Assembly: GCA_900315675.1 (NCBI GenBank)
Contig: OMZY01000018.1
Location: forward strand, 30,306 to 94,305
Source of the DNA: an uncultured Eubacteriales bacterium
GTDB taxonomy: Bacteria; Bacillota; Clostridia; Christensenellales; Aristaeellaceae
Direction: 5' to 3'
Length of the DNA stretch: 64,000 nt
Shown: in pieces, positions 25,696 through 33,387 of the stretch
Numbering within the stretch: position 1 is the first letter of the stretch
Layout: every line of letters begins with the position of its first letter
Position numbers and translations under genes: made by a program
Notes under the pieces: generated by a model
Seen by the model: the letters and a program-made list of their open reading frames with translations, nothing else
Database searches by the model: none
What the model was told of the DNA's origin: nothing

Positions 25696-25745
25696 CTGCC
25701 GGAAAGTTCCTGTGATAAAAAAGGAAGTTTTCGGCAGTGTTTTTT
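25696..25745 (+). terminator. Terminator of importer operon 2
   Basis: A 15-nt arm (25696-25710) pairs imperfectly with 25723-25737 and is followed by a run of seven Ts. Confidence 0.75.
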
Positions 25746-25869
25746 GTGCCGAAAGAAGGATTTTGATCAAAAATTGTCGAAAAATTACATGAAAGTTACA
25801 TTCAAAAAATGGAAAAATCACATGTAACAATCTTTTAAGGAATTTGAAACAAGCCCTAAATACTTGACG

Positions 25870-25898
25870 TTGACAGGAATATGTGCGGTCGCTATATT
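25870..25898 (+). promoter_or_regulatory. Strong sigma-A promoter of the SH3-domain gene
   Basis: Consensus TTGACA (25870-25875), a 17-bp spacer and TATATT (25893-25898). The rest of the 390-bp gap is AT-rich, with nothing else recognised. Confidence 0.85.
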
Positions 25899-26010
25899 AC
25901 AAATAACCCAGGGAAATTGATGGCCATGCCGCAAGAATATTGCTCATTCCGCGACACGACCTTGAGCCTGCGGAGCTGCTCCGCGAGGCCTATAAGGAGT
26001 GAAAGCTGAT

Positions 26011-26616
26011 ATGAAATCCACCGTAAGGATCCGTCTCCTGTGCCTTCTGCTGTGCCTGGCAGTGCTGGCGCCCTGCGCGTCCGCCCTGTCAGAGACCACA
26101 AAGGTCACGGGATACCTGCTTCGCCTCCGGGAGGGGGCGTCCACAGACAGCAAGGTGATCGACGCCTATCCCCGCGGGACCAAGGTGACTATCCTCAAAA
26201 AAGGGGATACCTGGACCAAGGTCAGCGTGAAGGATAAGGAAGGGTACATGATGACCTGCTATCTGGCCTACAGTAAAGACAAACCGGAGGAGGAAAAGAA
26301 CGGGGACGCTGGCCGGAAGTCCTCGTCCGCGACTTCTTCTTCATCTTCTTCCAAAACTTCTTCAGGGTCTTCTTCCAGTGCTTCCTCCAAAGCCAGCAAG
26401 AATGAGAAGTCTTCCTCCTCCGGCTCTACCATGTATATCGAAAAGGGCGCCCGGGTAAACTTCCGGGAAGAAGCCAACAGCGACAGCGCGGTCATCGACT
26501 CCTACCGCGGCGGCACCAAGGTAACCGTGCTGAAGAAAGGCAGGTACTGGAGCCGGGTTGAAATCAACGGCGTTGTAGGGTACATTGCAACGGAATTCCT
26601 GACAGACGAAAAGTAA
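26011..26616 (+). CDS. Secreted protein with two bacterial SH3 domains
   Basis: A 201-residue exported protein. The signal peptide (1-27) ends near CASALS. SH3b domains occupy about 30-85 and 142-200 (KGARVNFREEANSDSAVIDS is typical), joined by a 40-residue serine/lysine linker. Such domains bind cell-wall peptides. The ATG at 26011 lies 11 nt after GGAG; a GTG at 25999 overlaps that site and is unlikely. Confidence 0.88.
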   Translation: MKSTVRIRLLCLLLCLAVLAPCASALSETTKVTGYLLRLREGASTDSKVIDAYPRGTKVTILKKGDTWTKVSVKDKEGYMMTCYLAYSKDKPEEEKNGDAGRKSSSATSSSSSSKTSSGSSSSASSKASKNEKSSSSGSTMYIEKGARVNFREEANSDSAVIDSYRGGTKVTVLKKGRYWSRVEINGVVGYIATEFLTDEK

Positions 26617-26620
26617 GACG

Positions 26621-26654
26621 CAAAAGAGGACCGGGAAACCGGACCTCTTTTTGT
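26621..26654 (+). terminator. Terminator of the SH3-domain gene
   Basis: Arms AGAGGACCGG and CCGGACCTCT with one mismatch and a GAAA loop are followed by TTTTTG. Confidence 0.75.
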
Positions 26655-26655
26655 G

Positions 26656-26915
26656 TTAATTCACAATTCATAATTCGTTTAGTTCCGTGCCTGTGATACC
26701 AACACGCTGAATGCGGTCTGCAGGTGCAGAAAATGGTATGTCATTCCGACCGGAACGAAGTGGAGTGGAGGAATCCCATGCTATTTATAGCAAGGGATCC
26801 TTCGACTTCGCTCAGGATGACAGCCATTAGGCTCCGAACACCGTACGCATTGAATGATTCCAACGTGCGGTCAGTATCTGAAATTATGAATTATGAATTG
26901 TGAATTATGAATTAA
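26656..26915. repeat. Inverted pair of heptamer arrays enclosing a second element
   Basis: Units at 26656-26677 face an array at 26881-26915. Between them lies the palindromic TGTCATTCCGACC element. No gene is present in this 312-bp gap. Confidence 0.8.
26739..26822. repeat. TGTCATTCCGACC...AGGATGACA inverted-repeat element
   Basis: An 84-bp element. The left end TGTCATTCCGACC and right end CGCTCAGGATGACA are inverted relatives; GGAATCCC and GGGATCC form an inner pair around CTATTTATAG. It resembles a dispersed element seen in many gut bacteria (recalled, not searched). Confidence 0.75.
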
Positions 26916-26928
26916 AAAAAGGCTGTTG

Positions 26929-27999
26929 TCAGCCTTTTTTCTGTACTTCTTCGATTAATTCCAATACTCTTTTTGTTCCGTCCGCAGGAGGAGCGTTTCT
27001 CAGCGCTTCCGTCAGCGCATCCCTTTCCGCCCAGGTTTCGCGGATTTCCTGCACCATGGTTTCGGGCGTCATGTTTTCCTGCAGGAGGACGCGGCACAGG
27101 CCGCGCTTTTCCAGGCTCTTTGCGTTCAGGATCTGGTCGCCGCGGCTGGCGCCCTTGGGGTAGGGGATCAGCAGCATCGGCCGGCCCAGGGCCTGGAACT
27201 CGCACAGGGCGTTGGCGCCGGCCCGGCTGAGCACCAGATCAGTGCAGGCCAGTACGTCCGGCAGGTCCGCGTCCAGGAATTCAATCTGTTTATATCCGGG
27301 CGTGCCTTCCAGTTCCGCGTCCAGGTTGCCCTTGCCGCAGATATGGGCGATATCAAAGTGGGGGGTCAGTTCAGGCAGAGCCTTGCGCAGGCAGGCGTTC
27401 ACGCTCTGGGCGCCGGAGGAGCCGCCCATCATCAGCAGCACGGGCTTCTGTCCGTCAAAGCCCAGCAGGGACAGCCCTTTTTCGCGGCTGCCGGTAAACA
27501 GCTCCGGTCGCAGGGGCGTGCCGGTCATTTCCGCTTTGCTGCCCAGGGCTTCCGCGCATTCCGGGAAGGTGGTGGCAAACCGGGAGGCGAAGGGCTTGCA
27601 CAGCTTGTTGGCCAGGCCGGGAGTCAGGTCGCTTTCATGGCAGAGCACCGGAATCCGGTGTAGCCAGGCGCCGAAGACCACCGGTACCGCGACGAAGCCG
27701 CCCTTGGAGAACACCACGTCCGGTTTGATTTTGCCCATCAGCCGGGCGGACTGGAAGGCGCCTGCGATCACCCGGAAGGGATCGGTAAAGTTCTTCCAGT
27801 CGTGATAACGGCGGAGTTTGCCGCTCTTCACCGCGTGATAGGTCACCCCTTCCACGGCGCGCATCTTCGGCGCTTCCATTCCGTTCTCCGTACCGATATA
27901 GTGGATTTCGTACCCGGCTTCCTTCAACCTGGGAATCAGCGCCAGGTGAGGAGTCACATGGCCCAGGGTTCCGCCGCCGGTCAAAACGATTTTCTTCAA
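26929..27999 (-). CDS. murG: UDP-GlcNAc:lipid I N-acetylglucosaminyltransferase
   Basis: MurG adds GlcNAc to lipid I on the inner membrane face to make lipid II. GGTLGHVTPHLALIP (9-23) is the N-terminal lipid-side glycine loop, HESDLTPGLANK matches the acceptor region and MMGGSSGAQSVN is the C-terminal nucleotide-sugar loop. The 356-residue length is normal. The start appears to be TTG at 27999 with only a weak GGGG upstream, next to a heptamer array. It stands alone instead of in a cell-wall cluster, so a second murG may exist elsewhere. Confidence 0.92.
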   Translation of the reverse strand: MKKIVLTGGGTLGHVTPHLALIPRLKEAGYEIHYIGTENGMEAPKMRAVEGVTYHAVKSGKLRRYHDWKNFTDPFRVIAGAFQSARLMGKIKPDVVFSKGGFVAVPVVFGAWLHRIPVLCHESDLTPGLANKLCKPFASRFATTFPECAEALGSKAEMTGTPLRPELFTGSREKGLSLLGFDGQKPVLLMMGGSSGAQSVNACLRKALPELTPHFDIAHICGKGNLDAELEGTPGYKQIEFLDADLPDVLACTDLVLSRAGANALCEFQALGRPMLLIPYPKGASRGDQILNAKSLEKRGLCRVLLQENMTPETMVQEIRETWAERDALTEALRNAPPADGTKRVLELIEEVQKKG

Positions 28000-28014
28000 A
28001 AAAACACCCCAAAC

Positions 28015-28230
28015 AATATTTGGAATTCTGAATCTGGAATTCAGGATTCCAAATTAATTCATAATTCACAATTCATAATTCATAATTATATAATGTGAAT
28101 TCCATATGGGAATAAAGCAATTATATATCATTCAGCTATTTGAAGCAAATTTCTCACCGCTGTCAACTTTCCTCCAGGCGATGGTTGAAAGTATATATCA
28201 TTGTGCATTATGCATTGTGCATTGTTCATT
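28015..28230. repeat. Two heptamer arrays in the murG-lacI gap
   Basis: An AATTCAT/AATTCAC array (28051-28088, with a degenerate extension from 28015) faces an ATTGTGC/ATTATGC array (28193-28230) that begins at a TATATCATT boundary. The 105 bp between contain a CTGTCAACTTTCC string also seen near 35830. Confidence 0.75.
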
Positions 28231-28232
28231 TT

Positions 28233-28271
28233 CCAAAAATCAGCAGGCCGGGAGGCCTGCTTGATTTTTGG
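28233..28271 (+). terminator. Strong terminator-like hairpin ahead of lacI-type gene
   Basis: GCAGGCC-GGGA-GGCCTGC is extended by CCAAAAATCA/TTGATTTTTGG arms. It lies 48 bp before the regulator's start codon with no gene upstream on the same strand, so it may act as an attenuator or as a boundary element. Confidence 0.75.
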
Positions 28272-28318
28272 AAGGTTGTATGGCATGATATCGACAAACG
28301 ACAACCGGAGATGGAAGC

Positions 28319-29347
28319 ATGGAGAAGAAGAATATCACGATTTATGATATTGCCAGGGAAGCTCAGGTCAGTCCGGCCACTGTATCCCGGATCCTGACCG
28401 GGACTACCTCCGTGCGCGAAGAAAAACGCAAAAGGGTGATGGAAGTCATCCGGAAGCACGACTTCCATCCGAATGCCTATGCCCGGGCCCTGACGGAGAA
28501 CCGGAGCCGGACCATCGCCATGATCGTGGCGCACAGCGACAACTCCTATTACAGCAGCGTGTTCGCCGCCTGCGAAAGCGAAGCCCACAAGCGGGGCTAT
28601 GTGACCATGCTGATGGATACCTCCTCCCGGCCGGAGAAAGAGGTTTCCGCTCTGAACCGCATCCGGGAGCTCCGCCCTGAGGCGGTTATCCTCTGCGGCG
28701 GCCGCATTGACCTGGAAAAGCAGGACCCGGCCTTTACCCACCTGCTCCGGCAGACGCTGGGCTATACCCGGATTGTGGTGGGCGCCCGCAGCCCCATGCC
28801 GGAAATCCCGGGAATCTTTGTGGATCACCGGGCTTCCGTGGAGATTGCCGTCCGCTACCTGGCGGGACTGGGACACCGGGAGATCGGGTTTGTCTATGCG
28901 GGAAGCGAATACTACGGTACGGTGGAGCGGCTGGACTGTTTCCGCCGGGTGATGGGGGAACTGGGCCTGCCGGTGGAAGAGGAGATGCTGATCGGCGTCT
29001 CGGACTATACCGTGAAGGCAGGCCTGGAGGGCGTGGAAACCCTGCTGAAGCTGAAAAAGCGGCCCACCGCCCTGCTGGGCATGAACGACCTGGTCAGCGC
29101 GGGCATCCTGCAGGGCCTGCTGGCCGCCGGGTTGCACGTGCCGAAGGATATTTCCCTCCTGGGTTTTGACGACACCTTTGTAACCGGCATTACCACCCCG
29201 CAGCTCACCTCCGTGGGGTACGACTACCAGGCCTTCGGCACTGCCCTGGTGCAGGCGGCGCTGGATCCGGAGAACCCCTGGCAGCCTGAAAAACGGATTC
29301 CGGTTTTCATCACGGAGAGGGAATCCTGCGCGGCACCGCTAAAATAA
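28319..29347 (+). CDS. LacI-family transcriptional regulator
   Basis: A 342-residue repressor. Residues 6-30 are the helix-turn-helix (TIYDIAREAQVSPATVSRIL) and the hinge helix follows. Residues 62-340 are the periplasmic-binding-type sugar sensor (TIAMIVAHSDNSYYSSVF, LLGFDDTFVTGITTPQLTSV). GGAG lies 8 nt before the ATG. It precedes importer operon 3 in the same direction, and two perfect palindromes of LacI type lie in front of that operon, making it the likely target. Confidence 0.93.
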   Translation: MEKKNITIYDIAREAQVSPATVSRILTGTTSVREEKRKRVMEVIRKHDFHPNAYARALTENRSRTIAMIVAHSDNSYYSSVFAACESEAHKRGYVTMLMDTSSRPEKEVSALNRIRELRPEAVILCGGRIDLEKQDPAFTHLLRQTLGYTRIVVGARSPMPEIPGIFVDHRASVEIAVRYLAGLGHREIGFVYAGSEYYGTVERLDCFRRVMGELGLPVEEEMLIGVSDYTVKAGLEGVETLLKLKKRPTALLGMNDLVSAGILQGLLAAGLHVPKDISLLGFDDTFVTGITTPQLTSVGYDYQAFGTALVQAALDPENPWQPEKRIPVFITERESCAAPLK

Positions 29348-29388
29348 AAGCCAAAACTTGTATAATCTGGTAAAAAAGTATAAAGATC

Positions 29389-29417
29389 TTGCAATGCCAT
29401 GACACATTTGTTATAAT
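29389..29417 (+). promoter_or_regulatory. Sigma-A promoter of importer operon 3
   Basis: TTGCAA (29389-29394), 17 bp, TATAAT (29412-29417). Transcription would start near 29424, upstream of both operators. Confidence 0.85.
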
Positions 29418-29495
29418 AATTCCAGACAAAGAAGATCCAAATTTGATTTTGCTTAAGGAATGAAAGGGTTTCCGGGTTTTTTACGACAGGAGGAT

Positions 29496-29509
29496 TGAAA
29501 CCGGTTTCA
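29496..29509. promoter_or_regulatory. LacI-family operator 1
   Basis: Perfect 14-bp palindrome TGAAACCGGTTTCA with the central CG typical of LacI-family sites, about 70 bp downstream of the predicted transcription start. Confidence 0.85.
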
Positions 29510-29525
29510 TTTTTTCTCAGAGATT

Positions 29526-29539
29526 TGAAACCGGTTTCA
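29526..29539. promoter_or_regulatory. LacI-family operator 2
   Basis: A second identical TGAAACCGGTTTCA, 30 bp centre to centre from the first (close to three helical turns), so both face the same side of the DNA. Confidence 0.85.
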
Positions 29540-29593
29540 GAATTCCGGAAAGTACATGTTTCTGTCAGGACCGAGAGAGAAGGAGTGAGTCAC

Positions 29594-30547
29594 TTGCAGA
29601 AAGCTGCGCAGCAGAAGGTGATCAATTACCGCAAACCTTCCGTGGGCCGCACACTGAAGCAGAACAGGACGCTGATCTTTATGTGCATACCGGCGATCCT
29701 GTTCTTCTTCGTCTTTTCCTACCTGCCCATGCCGGGCGCCTATATCGCGTTCACCAACTTCCAGTACAACAAAGGCATTTTCGCCAGTCCCTTCGTTGGC
29801 CTGAAGAACTTCCAGTTTCTCTTTATCTCCGGCCAGCTGGGACTGCTGCTGAAGAATACAGTGCTGTACAACCTGGCTTTCATCATCCTGGGAAACATCC
29901 TGCAGCTGGCTTTCGCCATCATGCTGAATGAAGTGGCCTGCAAGGGTTACAAGAAGACGGCCCAGAGCATCATGTTCCTGCCATACTTCATTTCAGACGT
30001 TCTGGTGTCCCTGCTGGTTTATAACCTGATCAATTACGACTTTGGCTTCATCTCCCACCTGGTGCGGAACCTGGGCGGTACCATGCCGAAGGTTTACCAG
30101 AACCCGGGGGCCTGGCCCTTCATCATCGTGCTGGTTCATCTGTGGAAGTCCACCGGTTACGGCACGGTGGTCTACTTCGCCGCCATCACCGGCATGGATT
30201 CTTCCATGATGGAAGCGGCGCAGATTGACGGCGCCAACGCCTGGCAGCGGATCCGCTACATTACGCTGCCCACCCTGAAGCCCACGGTCATTATCCTGTT
30301 CCTTTTCGCCATCGGCGGCATCCTGAAGGGCAACTTCGGACTGTTCTACAACCTGGTCGGCAACAACTCCATGCTGTTTAAGACCACGGACATCATTGAG
30401 ACCTATGTGTACCGGTCCATGATGAACAGCTTCAACTTCTCCCAGAGCAGCGCCGTCGGCCTGTTCCAGAGTGTGGTCGGATTCTTTATCGTGCTGGGGG
30501 CCAATGCCTTCGTGAAGCACCTGGATCCGGATTACGCCCTGTTCTGA
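29594..30547 (+). CDS. ABC permease, LplB type (importer 3)
   Basis: A 317-residue six-helix permease with EAA loop MEAAQIDGANAWQRIRYITLP. The frame is open from 29495, but that start lies inside operator 1. AAGGAG at 29579-29584 points to a TTG start at 29594, giving a normal N-terminus (LQKAAQQKVINYRKPSVGRT). It forms a unit with the permease that starts 21 bp later. Confidence 0.9.
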   Translation: MQKAAQQKVINYRKPSVGRTLKQNRTLIFMCIPAILFFFVFSYLPMPGAYIAFTNFQYNKGIFASPFVGLKNFQFLFISGQLGLLLKNTVLYNLAFIILGNILQLAFAIMLNEVACKGYKKTAQSIMFLPYFISDVLVSLLVYNLINYDFGFISHLVRNLGGTMPKVYQNPGAWPFIIVLVHLWKSTGYGTVVYFAAITGMDSSMMEAAQIDGANAWQRIRYITLPTLKPTVIILFLFAIGGILKGNFGLFYNLVGNNSMLFKTTDIIETYVYRSMMNSFNFSQSSAVGLFQSVVGFFIVLGANAFVKHLDPDYALF

Positions 30548-30568
30548 GCGGAAAGGAGGAAGGGAAAA

Positions 30569-31498
30569 ATGACTGAAAAGATCCGCGCCGAGCACCTGAT
30601 GCATACGACCCATATCCGCAAGGATAAGAGCCAGATCGTCATCAATGTGCTGACCTATATCCTGGTGACCATTTTCTGCGTCATGTGCATCCTGCCATTC
30701 TGGATGATCATCGCGTCCTCCTTCGCCACAGAGGACAGCATCCGCCGGTCCGGCTTCACCCTGTGGCCTTCGGAATTCACCACCTTCTCCTATGAACTGC
30801 TTTTCCGCAGCCCGGACCAGATGATCGGCGCCTATATCGTGACCATCGGCCTGACGGTCGTGGGAACCCTGATCGGCCTGTTCATTATTGCCATGACAGG
30901 CTACGCCCTGCAGCGGAGGGACTTCCCCTACCGGAACGGGATCATGTTCTATATCTACTTCACCTCCCTGTTCTCCGCCGGCCTGGTGCCTTTCTACCTG
31001 CTGATGGTTCAGTACCTGAACCTGCGGGACAGCTACTTCGCGATCCTGCTGCCCCTGCTGATGAGCTCCTGGCTGATCGTACTGATGAAGAACTTCGTGA
31101 AGGCCATTCCCCATGAGATCACCGAATCCGGCAAGATCGACGGGGCAGGGGACTTCCGGATTTTCTACAGCCTGATCCTGCCGAACCTGAAGCCGGCCCT
31201 GGCCACCATCGGCCTGTTCCTGGCCCTGAGCTACTGGAACGAGTGGTATTACAGCTCCCTGTTCCTGACCACCAAGGTGGAATACCGGCCCCTGCAGTAT
31301 CACCTGTATAACGTGATCAACAAGGTGGCCAGCCTGAAGAACTCCGTGGCCGGCTCCAACGTGGTCATTACCGACCTGCCCGGCGAAACCCTGAAGATGG
31401 CCACCGCCGTGGTTGCCACCGGCCCCATCATCCTGCTGTACCCCTTCGTGCAGAAGTACTTCGTTGCCGGCTTGACAGTGGGCGCAGTGAAGGGATAA
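30569..31498 (+). CDS. ABC permease, YtcP type (importer 3)
   Basis: A 309-residue partner permease. The EAA loop is ITESGKIDGAGDFRIFYSLILP and the C-terminus YFVAGLTVGAVKG. AAAGGAGG precedes the ATG. It is followed by a heptamer-array pair and then the binding-protein gene. Confidence 0.92.
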   Translation: MTEKIRAEHLMHTTHIRKDKSQIVINVLTYILVTIFCVMCILPFWMIIASSFATEDSIRRSGFTLWPSEFTTFSYELLFRSPDQMIGAYIVTIGLTVVGTLIGLFIIAMTGYALQRRDFPYRNGIMFYIYFTSLFSAGLVPFYLLMVQYLNLRDSYFAILLPLLMSSWLIVLMKNFVKAIPHEITESGKIDGAGDFRIFYSLILPNLKPALATIGLFLALSYWNEWYYSSLFLTTKVEYRPLQYHLYNVINKVASLKNSVAGSNVVITDLPGETLKMATAVVATGPIILLYPFVQKYFVAGLTVGAVKG

Positions 31499-31520
31499 AT
31501 CGCGAAGCGCTTTATCCCTC

Positions 31521-31687
31521 CAAATTCACAATTCATAATTCATAATTCATAATGAAAGTTACTGAAACCGCCGGAACTGCTCATTATGAGACATGGATTA
31601 GGAAACAGGGATTGTGAACGGAACACCAGTTGGTATCACGGTCAACAAATTATGAATTATGAATTATGAATTATGAATTATGAATTG
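31521..31687. repeat. Inverted pair of heptamer arrays
   Basis: AATTCAC/AATTCAT units at 31521-31554 face AATTATG units at 31647-31687, about 90 bp apart, between permease and binding-protein genes. Confidence 0.85.
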
Positions 31688-31741
31688 ATCTCGGATTTAC
31701 GCCCGGATGGGCTGAATCATATTTAGTAAGGAGGACATCCC

Positions 31742-33268
31742 ATGAAAAAACTGATTGCGGTTTTCCTGACACTGGCCATGCTGCTCAGCATCGTGCCGGT
31801 CCTGGCCGAAAGTGCCATCGACACGTCCGAACACGTGAAGATCGTGTACCTGGTGACCGGCGACAAGCCCACCAACCGGACCGATGAAGTGCTGGCGAAG
31901 ATCAACGAGCTGCTGACCGAAAAGATCAACGCGGAGCTGGAGTTCCGCTGGATCGAATGGACCGACTGGCAGACCCAGTACAACCTGGCCCTGGCCACCC
32001 AGAGCGGCGACATCGACCTGATCGGTACCGCCACCGACTGGCTGGACGCCTGGCCCAACAGCCAGAAGGGCGCTTTCCTGCCCCTGACGGAAGACATGCT
32101 GAAGACCTACGCCCCCAAGACCTGGGAGAGCGTGTCCGAAGCGCACTGGAACCTGTGCAAGTACAACGGCGACATCTACCTCATGCCCGAAGACAACTAC
32201 GCGCAGTGGACCAACCACGGCTTCATGTACCGCGGCGACTGGGCCAAGGAAGCCGGACTTGAAAACGGCGTGCATTCCTGGGAAGACCTGGGCGTGTACT
32301 TCAAGTACATCAAGGAAAACAAGGATGGCGTGATCCCGTGGGACGCCAACGGTAACGGATCTTCCTACAGCCCCCAGATGGCCGGCGGCTGGCAGACCTC
32401 CCATACCGGCAACATCGCCATTGAAGGCTTCCCGGTAGCCATCTTCTACGGCGAAAGCAAGGACAACCCCTACACCCTGAGCCGCTACTATGTGGAAGGC
32501 GACGAACTGGTGAACTTCGCCAAGACCATGAAGGAATGGGCCGACGCCGGTTACTGGCGCGCAGACGTGCTGAACTACACCGGTGACGTGGTTGCCGAAA
32601 TGGAAGAAGGCAAGACCGGCGCCCATCAGCACCACACCCAGACCTGGACCAGCGAGCGGACCGCCATGGAACGGAAGCAGCCCGGTTCCGACCTCGGCTT
32701 CTTCTGGTTCGGTGAGGAAGCTTCCAACCTGATCTCCCTGAACATCACCCACGGCGCCATGGCTGTGGCGGCCCAGAGCAAGAATCCGGAACGCGCCCTG
32801 ATGGTCTATGACCTCATGCGGAACGATCCCGAAATCTATCACCTCATGCAGTACGGCTTCGAAGGCGATATGTACACCGTGGATGAGAACGGCCTGTTCT
32901 CCCGTCCCGATGGCTTCGAAGACTCCGTGGACGGCGTCTCCTTCAACTTCTGGTGGGGCCGCAACGACAACCTGGAGTACCGCAACGCGCAGCTCGACTG
33001 GGACGCCATCCAGAAGATGTATGACGCCTATGACGCGGTCAAGATCGACTATCCCTACGGACAGTACATCTATGACAACTCCATGGTGGGCGTCTTCATG
33101 GACAACCTGAGCAATGTGTACAACACCTATATGCCCCGTATCGTCTTCGGTATGAACGATGATCCGGAAGCGCTGGTGGCTGAGTTCCGTCAGGCTCTGC
33201 AGGATGCCGGCATCGAAATGGTGATGTCCGAGATCCAGGGCCAGCTGGACGCTGTTTACGCCAAGTAA
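31742..33268 (+). CDS. ABC transporter solute-binding protein (importer 3)
   Basis: A 508-residue extracellular binding protein for an LplB/YtcP-type importer. The signal peptide (1-21, ending VPVLA) lacks a lipobox cysteine, as with the other two binding proteins in the window. GDIDLIGTATDWLDAW and the aromatic-rich middle are family-like. The ribosome site is AAGGAGG. A terminator follows, then the GH2 gene. Confidence 0.92.
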   Translation: MKKLIAVFLTLAMLLSIVPVLAESAIDTSEHVKIVYLVTGDKPTNRTDEVLAKINELLTEKINAELEFRWIEWTDWQTQYNLALATQSGDIDLIGTATDWLDAWPNSQKGAFLPLTEDMLKTYAPKTWESVSEAHWNLCKYNGDIYLMPEDNYAQWTNHGFMYRGDWAKEAGLENGVHSWEDLGVYFKYIKENKDGVIPWDANGNGSSYSPQMAGGWQTSHTGNIAIEGFPVAIFYGESKDNPYTLSRYYVEGDELVNFAKTMKEWADAGYWRADVLNYTGDVVAEMEEGKTGAHQHHTQTWTSERTAMERKQPGSDLGFFWFGEEASNLISLNITHGAMAVAAQSKNPERALMVYDLMRNDPEIYHLMQYGFEGDMYTVDENGLFSRPDGFEDSVDGVSFNFWWGRNDNLEYRNAQLDWDAIQKMYDAYDAVKIDYPYGQYIYDNSMVGVFMDNLSNVYNTYMPRIVFGMNDDPEALVAEFRQALQDAGIEMVMSEIQGQLDAVYAK

Positions 33269-33280
33269 TTTCCTGACTTC

Positions 33281-33326
33281 GGGGGCTGTCCGCGGTGTGC
33301 ACTCCGCCGGGGCCAGCCCCCTTTTT
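33281..33326 (+). terminator. Terminator / attenuator between binding protein and GH2 genes
   Basis: An 8-bp GGGGGCTG/CAGCCCCC stem (33281-33288 with 33314-33321) with an inner GCGG/CCGC hairpin is followed by TTTTT. Confidence 0.8.
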
Positions 33327-33387
33327 ATGCCCGAAGTGCCGCGCGTGAGCGGCAGGGGGCGACAATCCTTTCAAAGGAGAGACGCGT

